Below, piece by piece: positions 6,380-9,722 of a stretch of DNA of 9,722 bases. The notes under the pieces are model-generated. The model saw only the letters and a program-made list of their open reading frames with translations. It was not told the origin of the DNA and did not search any database. The stretch spans positions 1 through 9,722 of the forward strand of contig JAUIEM010000383.1 of the NCBI GenBank assembly GCA_030428695.1, written 5' to 3'. The first letter of the stretch is position 1; each line of letters begins with the position of its first letter. Made by a program: the position numbers and the translations under genes. This DNA is from a bacterium. GTDB lineage: Bacteria > Planctomycetota > J058 > JAJDCP01.

Positions 6380-6631
6380 GTGCCGAGCACCGAGGAGCAG
6401 CTGCGGAACCTGGTCACCGGCCTCGGACGCGAGGACCGCGGCTTCTGGCTGTTCCTCGCGCGCTACGCCGACGCCGAAGGGCGGCTGCCGGCGCTGGCCC
6501 GGGTGTTCCCCGAGCGGGCGGCGCTGTTCGCGACCTGCCGGGAGGCCGCTCCGCGGGAGGCCGCGGCGGGCAATCCCCAGGACCACGACTTCTCCGTACG
6601 CTTCCGGACCCTGCTGCTCGCGCTCGACTGA
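6380..6631 (+). CDS. Small protein of unknown function, 83 aa
   Basis: The protein begins MPSTEEQLRNLVTGLGREDR and contains GFWLFLARYADAEGRLPAL at 21-39 and FPERAALFATCREA at 43-56. It looks mainly helical, with an aromatic-rich core and one Cys, and lacks a signal peptide, membrane segment or recognisable motif. The coding call rests on a GTG with GGAGGG 5 nt upstream, a -10-like box 20 nt before the start, and GC-rich third positions. It ends 27 nt before the convergent stand-alone FkbM gene. A small inverted repeat (TTCAC at 6635-6639, GTGAA at 6643-6647) lies between them. Function is unknown. Confidence 0.6.
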   Translation: MPSTEEQLRNLVTGLGREDRGFWLFLARYADAEGRLPALARVFPERAALFATCREAAPREAAAGNPQDHDFSVRFRTLLLALD

Positions 6632-6658
6632 TCGTTCACCCGGTGAATCGAACGGGGT

Positions 6659-7324
6659 TCAGCGCCGCACGTACCAGTCGTCGAAGTCCGGCCGCTGCCA
6701 GGAGGTCTCGCCGGGATGGACCTCGGCGCCGTGGGCCGCGGAGAGCTCCCGGTGCGTTACCCGCCGGTAGCCGTGGACGGTCAGCAGGCTGTGGATCGCG
6801 CGCCGGGCCGGCGTGTGGTTGTGCTCGATGCTCCAGCGCCGCACGTCGTACGCCGAGAAGTCGAAGCCGCGCAGGATCTCGAGCTCCGAGCCCTCGGTGT
6901 CGAGGCTGACGTAGTCTATGGTCGCGGGAGCTTCGAAGGCGCGGAGCAGGTCGAGCAGGCTGATCGTCTCGACCTCGAGCCGGACGGCCGAACCCTGGCG
7001 GATCGCCGTCGCCCAGTCCGCGCCGAAACAGTCGACCAGGCCTCCGAGCTCCGGCACCGCGGGGCAGGGGTTGAAGCTGAGGCGCTGGCCGGAGGCGCGG
7101 AACACGCAGCGCGGGCTGGTCGCGCAGCGACGGCGCGCGACCAGGGCGCGGTAGAAGGCCGGGTTGGGCTCGGCGCAGATGCCGCGCCAGCCCGCCTCCT
7201 CGAGGGCGAGGGTGTTCGAGAACAGCACGCCGTCGCAGGCGCCGACCTCGACGAAGAAGCCTGGCTCCGGGCCGTGGTCGCCGAGCACCCAGCGGTCCTG
7301 CCCGAGTTGGGAGTAGAAACGCAC
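6659..7324 (-). CDS. Stand-alone FkbM-family methyltransferase
   Basis: 221 residues. Residues 4-13 (YSQLGQDRWV) form the conserved family opening. FFVEVGACDGVLFSNT at 23-38 is the SAM-binding motif I, and GICAEPNP at 48-55 is motif II. TIDYVSLDTEGSELEILRGF at 135-154 is the FkbM signature. SIEHN at 165-169 and a terminal DDWYVRR complete the pattern. It should methylate an oxygen on a sugar or similar metabolite in the cytoplasm. The frame is open further upstream, but that extension is antisense to the dksA-like gene. GTG at 7322-7324 matches the family N-terminus and has GGAG (forward 7333-7336) 8 nt upstream. TATCAT at 7359-7364 (minus) is a possible -10. It is divergent from the dksA-like gene and may serve the same glycans as the island at 330-5011. 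Confidence 0.92.
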   Translation of the reverse strand: MRFYSQLGQDRWVLGDHGPEPGFFVEVGACDGVLFSNTLALEEAGWRGICAEPNPAFYRALVARRRCATSPRCVFRASGQRLSFNPCPAVPELGGLVDCFGADWATAIRQGSAVRLEVETISLLDLLRAFEAPATIDYVSLDTEGSELEILRGFDFSAYDVRRWSIEHNHTPARRAIHSLLTVHGYRRVTHRELSAAHGAEVHPGETSWQRPDFDDWYVRR

Positions 7325-7332
7325 CGACAACT

Positions 7333-7336
7333 CTCC
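7333..7336 (-). promoter_or_regulatory. Ribosome binding site fixing the FkbM start
   Basis: On the minus strand GGAG lies 8 nt before GTG 7322-7324. It removes about 93 spurious N-terminal residues that the open frame would otherwise allow. Confidence 0.5.
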
Positions 7337-7420
7337 AGTTCGCACACTGGGCGCGCAGATGATAAACCTGGAATGTACCTGCGGGAAAGAGAACCGTCGT
7401 CGTGGTGAAGAGAGGGTCCT

Positions 7421-7765
7421 ATGAAACACGCCAAACGCCGCACCCAGCTCGAGAAACTGCTCGCGCATCTCGAACGGCGCACGGCCAAGGTCGAGAGCGA
7501 CCTCCTGCGCCGTGACGGACCGGTCTCCGCCGACTTCGAAGAGCAGGCGGTCGCCGTCGAGAACGACGAGGTGCTCTCCTTCCTGCACGACGAGGGCCAC
7601 CACCAGATCGACGCGATCCGCTCCGCCCTCGCCCGCATGGACGATGGGAGCTACGGGGTGTGCGTCGACTGCGGAGGGGATATCCAGACCGCGCGCATCA
7701 ACGCGCTGCCCTACGCGACGACCTGCATCGCCTGCGCGACGAAACGCGAGCAGGCCGGGCGCTAG
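7421..7765 (+). CDS. DksA/TraR-family C4 zinc-finger protein
   Basis: 114 residues. The N-terminal two-thirds (about 5-72) is a charged helical hairpin. The tip carries DFEEQA at 38-43, equivalent to the DxxDxA tip of DksA with Glu replacing the second Asp. The C-terminus has a C4 zinc finger, C81-x2-C84-x17-C102-x2-C105, preceded by GSYGVC. Family members insert into the RNA polymerase secondary channel and modulate initiation, often with ppGpp. The protein is shorter than E. coli DksA (151) and longer than TraR (73), so it is a DksA-like paralogue, not necessarily the main DksA. AGAGGG lies 4 nt before the ATG. It is divergent from the FkbM gene. The hairpin array begins 7 nt after the stop. 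Confidence 0.92.
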   Translation: MKHAKRRTQLEKLLAHLERRTAKVESDLLRRDGPVSADFEEQAVAVENDEVLSFLHDEGHHQIDAIRSALARMDDGSYGVCVDCGGDIQTARINALPYATTCIACATKREQAGR

Positions 7766-7771
7766 TCAGCG

Positions 7772-7926
7772 ACTGACCTCCGCATAGGTCCTGTGCCGGA
7801 GGGGGACGTCGGTTCCTGGCCAACGGCGGGAGGGGGTGAACCCCTCCCCTGCATGTTCGTCCCACGACTGCTCGAGTTTCTTGTAGGGGCGGGGTTTACT
7901 CCCGCCCGCCGGTCGCGGAAGAACTT
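7772..7926. repeat. Array unit 1
   Basis: 155 bp. Hairpin 1 is GGGAGGGG (7828-7835) with CCCCTCCC (7841-7848), loop GTGAA. Hairpin 2 is GGGCGGG (7887-7893) with CCCGCCC (7901-7907), loop GTTTACT. The first half resembles unit 3 and the second half resembles unit 2. Confidence 0.85.
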
Positions 7927-8090
7927 ACTGACCTCCGCGTATGTTTTGTCCCGCGAGGGGAGGTCAGCTCACGAACTGCGAGGGGAGGGGGTGCACCCCT
8001 CCCCTACATGTTTGTCCCACGACTGCTCGAGTTTCTTGTAGGGGCGGGGTTTACCCGGTTTACCCCCGCCCGCCGGTCGCGGAAGAACCC
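7927..8090. repeat. Array unit 2, with 9-bp internal duplication
   Basis: 164 bp. Hairpin 1 is a perfect 10-bp stem, AGGGGAGGGG (7981-7990) with CCCCTCCCCT (7996-8005), loop GTGCA. Hairpin 2 is GGGCGGGG (8042-8049) with CCCCGCCC (8064-8071). Its loop is enlarged by the near-exact tandem GTTTACCCG/GTTTACCCC at 8049-8066. The first 50 bp differ from units 1 and 3. Confidence 0.85.
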
Positions 8091-8242
8091 ACTGACCGCC
8101 GCATGAGTCCTGTGCCGGAGGGGGACGTCGGTTCCCGGCCAACAACGGGAGGGGGTGAACCCCTCCCCTACATGCTGTCAGACAGCTCTCGATGACCTTG
8201 TAGGGGCGGGGTTTGCCCCCGCCCGCCGGACGAGGAAGAACT
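8091..8242. repeat. Array unit 3
   Basis: 152 bp. Hairpin 1 is GGGAGGGG (8147-8154) with CCCCTCCC (8160-8167), loop GTGAA. Hairpin 2 is GGGCGGGG (8204-8211) with CCCCGCCC (8217-8224), loop of 5 nt. The 25 bp between the hairpins differ from units 1 and 2. Confidence 0.85.
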
Positions 8243-8285
8243 TCTGCGGAGGGCAGTATGCGGCGATCAGCAAGGCGCTGGAAGC

Positions 8286-8951
8286 TCAGCGGAGCCGCGA
8301 AGCCTCGCGCTCGAGGGCGTCGACGAGGTCCGCGATCGCCGCCGCTTCGGCGTCCGTCCGCGCGTTCGCACCTACGTCGGCGGTGCTCGCGGCTCCGGAG
8401 CCCTTGGCGGCGAACTCGGTGCGCTGATCGCCGACGCGGATGAGCGCGCAGCTCAGGGCGACGCTGTAGGTCTTGTGGTCTCCGGCCCGGGTCGCCCGAT
8501 ACTCCATCACGATCGGACGCAGGAGGAAGCGACCCCCTCCGTCGCGGACGAAGACGGTGCTCGCATCGATCGCGTCGCTGAAGCGTTCGCTGAGTGACCG
8601 GCCGATCGCCGGCGCCTCCTGGACCGCGGGAGTCTCGAGCTTGACCGCGAAGGGACGGCACAGGACCCCGACGACGGCGACGGTGAGCTCGCCGTCGTCC
8701 GAGGGAGCCGACGTCGGCGCGCGGGTTCTCTGCTCGGGCTCGGGGGAGGGGGAGGAGTTGCCCGCGCGGGGCGGCGCGCTGGCCACCTGACAGCCGCACA
8801 GCGCCAGGGCGAGGCTGAGGAAGACGACGCGCGCGATCAGGCCCGGAGCCCACGGTCGAGCACCTCGTGTCCGCGCTGTGCCAGCCCTCCGCTCCGGGCT
8901 CGGGACCGGCAGCAAGGACTCCCGCGCCAAGGCCGGTGAGTCAGACGGCAT
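8286..8951 (-). CDS. Predicted lipoprotein of unknown function
   Basis: 221 residues. A hydrophobic stretch (IARVVFLSLALALCGC, 39-54) ends in the lipobox LCGC, with Cys54 the expected lipidated residue. This gives export and anchoring in the envelope. It is preceded by an unusually long, Arg-rich n-region of about 38 residues. A Pro/Ser-rich linker (55-86) leads to a globular domain (88-205) containing GELTVAVVGVLCRPFAVKLE and RFLLRPIVMEYRATRAGDHKTYSVALSC. The C-terminus is Ala/Glu-rich and helical. No family is recognised. The domain's beta-strand pattern resembles periplasmic domains of envelope lipoproteins in general. ATG at 8949-8951 has GAGGAGG (forward 8956-8962) 4 nt upstream. GTG 8969 in the same frame is less well placed. 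The stalk-CBM gene ends 51 nt upstream on the same strand. Confidence 0.75.
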   Translation of the reverse strand: MPSDSPALARESLLPVPSPERRAGTARTRGARPWAPGLIARVVFLSLALALCGCQVASAPPRAGNSSPSPEPEQRTRAPTSAPSDDGELTVAVVGVLCRPFAVKLETPAVQEAPAIGRSLSERFSDAIDASTVFVRDGGGRFLLRPIVMEYRATRAGDHKTYSVALSCALIRVGDQRTEFAAKGSGAASTADVGANARTDAEAAAIADLVDALEREASRLR

Positions 8952-8955
8952 CAGG

Positions 8956-8962
8956 CCTCCTC
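8956..8962 (-). promoter_or_regulatory. Ribosome binding site fixing the lipoprotein start
   Basis: Minus-strand GAGGAGG lies 4 nt before ATG 8949-8951. It makes that codon preferable to the in-frame GTG at 8967-8969, which overlaps the region just upstream. Confidence 0.55.
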
Positions 8963-9002
8963 GCGGCACCCGCAGTCCGCGTCCGGCGACGGCGGACGCG
9001 CG

Positions 9003-9722
9003 CTACGACGCCGGACACTCCAGGTTCGGACCGTCCGGGAACCACTGGCCCGCACCGTAGTAGAACTTGTACTCGGCCCCGGCGGGGATCTTGTCCCGCG
9101 CGACATCGAGAACATAGCTCCCGCCCGTCGAGCGTTGCAAGCGCCAGTCGGGGTCATTGACCGCATCGGTCCAGCCGTTGAAGCTGCCGACCACGAACAC
9201 CGGCTGCGCGAAGTCGAGCAAGGGGACCGTGCGCGGACGCAGGTAGAAGGTCCAGCCCGACGCCCCGGCGGTGACCCCAAAGGCCCCCTTGGCGGCCGCG
9301 GACGCCGCCGCCTTCGACGAGGACGACTCGCTGGCGGCCTTGCCCGCGCTCGAAGACTGTGCCGACGGGGCCTTCTTCGTCCCCGAAGCCTTTCCCGCGG
9401 CGGACTTCCTGGTTCCCGAGGGCTTCGCCTTCGCGCTCGAGGGCTTCGCCTTCGCGCTCGAGGGCTTCGCCTTCGCGCTCGAGGGCTTCGCCTTCGCGCT
9501 CGAGGGCTTCGCCTTCGCGCTCGAGGACTTCGCCGCGGCCTTCTGGGCCTCGGCGATGTTCCGGGCCTCGTCGCCCTTCCCCGCGGCGGCCTTCTTCGCT
9601 TCCTCGGCCTTCTTTGCCTCAGCGGCCTTCTTGGCTTCTTCGGCCTTCTTTGCCTCAGCGGCCTTCTTGGCTTCTTCGGCCTTCTTTGCCTCAGCGGCCT
9701 TCTTGGCTTCTTCGGCCTTCTT
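9003..9722 (-). CDS. Lys/Ala repeat-stalk protein with C-terminal glycogen-binding (CBM48/AMPK-type) domain, 5' end outside window
   Basis: The minus frame is open from the window edge to the TAG at 9003-9005, 239 residues seen. In order: an (AEEAKKAAEAKK)n region like the TolA helical domain (9598-9722); a short linker with AEAQKAAAK; five exact SSAKAKP heptads; a Ser/Ala/Lys-rich linker (to about 9280); then an E-set domain, with WTFYLRP, PVFVVGSFNGW and AEYKFYYGAGQWFPDGPN. The Trp of FNGW, the Lys of YKF, the Trp of GQW and the Asn of GPN match the positions that contact glycogen in AMPK beta subunits and related CBM48 domains. The protein ends 16 residues after GQW at PNLECPAS. It may be an envelope-spanning or DNA/RNA-associated protein; the N-terminus, and any membrane anchor, is not visible. 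It is probably co-transcribed with the lipoprotein 51 nt downstream. Confidence 0.8.
   Translation of the reverse strand, partial: KKAEEAKKAAEAKKAEEAKKAAEAKKAEEAKKAAEAKKAEEAKKAAAGKGDEARNIAEAQKAAAKSSSAKAKPSSAKAKPSSAKAKPSSAKAKPSSAKAKPSGTRKSAAGKASGTKKAPSAQSSSAGKAASESSSSKAAASAAAKGAFGVTAGASGWTFYLRPRTVPLLDFAQPVFVVGSFNGWTDAVNDPDWRLQRSTGGSYVLDVARDKIPAGAEYKFYYGAGQWFPDGPNLECPAS
9421..9525 (-). repeat. Five exact 21-bp in-frame tandem repeats
   Basis: The unit GGCTTCGCCTTCGCGCTCGAG (plus strand) occurs five times without a mismatch. It starts at 9421, 9442, 9463, 9484 and 9505 and encodes the heptad SSAKAKP on the minus strand. Perfect identity at the DNA level implies recent expansion or ongoing slippage. 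Partial copies flank it (GACTTCGCC at 9526). Confidence 0.95.
9604..9722 (-). repeat. 36-bp in-frame tandem repeats coding for AEEAKKAAEAKK
   Basis: Three exact 36-bp units start at 9604, 9640 and 9676 and a fourth begins at 9712 and runs off the window. Both halves of each unit code for related hexads (AEEAKK and AAEAKK), so the protein has a six-residue period. The high Lys/Glu/Ala content predicts a long single helix or coiled coil. Confidence 0.95.

Larger units (their letters stand above)
7772..8242. repeat. Tandem array of three ~155-bp units with paired hairpins
   Basis: Three head-to-tail units each open with ACTGACC (7772, 7927, 8091) and close with GGAAGAAC followed by CTT, CTT-like or CC. 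The spacing is 155 and 164 bp; the extra 9 bp is a local duplication in unit 2. Each unit contains a GGGGAGGGG-type hairpin and then a GGGCGGGG-type hairpin about 40 nt later. The array fills most of the 520-bp gap between the convergent dksA-like and lipoprotein genes. Open frames across it (translating as VGAGF.PAR) come from the palindromes and are not genes. The form resembles dispersed 'GTAGGGGCGGGGTTTACCC' palindromes seen in various environmental bacteria, a recollection not checked here. It may be a REP- or MITE-like element array, possibly acting as a bidirectional transcription barrier. Confidence 0.9.

Noticed and set aside
6635..6660. tRNA-like T-arm: GTTCGATTC on the minus strand
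   Set aside because: The flanking 5-nt arms do not pair as a T-stem and no other tRNA arms can be drawn around it.
7374..7409. 11-codon leader ORF before the dksA-like gene
   Set aside because: It lacks a ribosome site and a regulatory codon bias; probably chance.
7793..8195. Plus-strand ORFs reading VGAGFTPARRSRKN repeatedly
   Set aside because: These are translations of the hairpin repeat units. The peptide arises from the palindromic DNA and no start signal is convincing.
7772..8242. CRISPR array
   Set aside because: Repeat units are ~155 bp with near-identical content throughout; there are no short repeats alternating with unique spacers and no cas genes.
7969..8853. Minus-strand 294-residue frame over the array and lipoprotein
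   Set aside because: It overlaps the lipoprotein in another frame and runs through the non-coding repeats; composition is Arg/Pro-rich with no motif.

Overview
The window is about 70% GC throughout, uses GTG and TTG starts, and carries a lipobox lipoprotein and a DksA-type transcription factor. This points to a high-GC Gram-negative bacterium, for example Planctomycetota or Myxococcota. The sequence alone does not settle the phylum. Long open frames antisense to real genes are a by-product of the GC content and are left out.

Layout. 1-198: 3' end of a hotdog thioesterase-like gene (+). 330-2009: PAPS-dependent sulfotransferase followed 3 nt later by a family-2-like glycosyltransferase (+). 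2023-5011: a convergent minus-strand pair 1 nt apart, a methyltransferase-GT2 fusion followed by a methyltransferase-FkbM fusion. These four genes form a glycan assembly and decoration island (glycosyl transfer, sulfation, O-methylation), with no flippase or polymerase in view. 5108-6631: compact small genes: a 37-aa ORF, a DoxX-family membrane protein, an unusually short GNAT acetyltransferase (-), and 34-aa and 83-aa unknown ORFs. Most have an extended -10-like box (TGnTAnnnT, often TAGGAT) close upstream. 6659-7324: stand-alone FkbM methyltransferase (-), divergent from a dksA/traR-like gene (7421-7765, +). 7772-8242: non-coding tandem array of three ~155-bp units, each with two strong GC hairpins, between convergent genes. 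8286-8951: lipoprotein of unknown function (-). 9003-9722: 3' part of a minus-strand gene with a TolA-like Ala/Lys/Glu repeat stalk, an exact SSAKAKP repeat and a C-terminal AMPK/CBM48-type glycogen-binding domain.

How the genes relate. The first half reads as cell-surface or secreted glycan modification, and the stand-alone FkbM enzyme at 6659 may serve the same products. The lipoprotein and the stalk-CBM protein share a strand with 51 nt between them and may be co-expressed. DoxX, GNAT and the small ORFs look like independent single-gene units. The items most worth a second look are the hairpin array with its alternative pairing, the two adjacent fusion enzymes, the stalk-CBM protein, and the run of small genes under similar promoter-like boxes.
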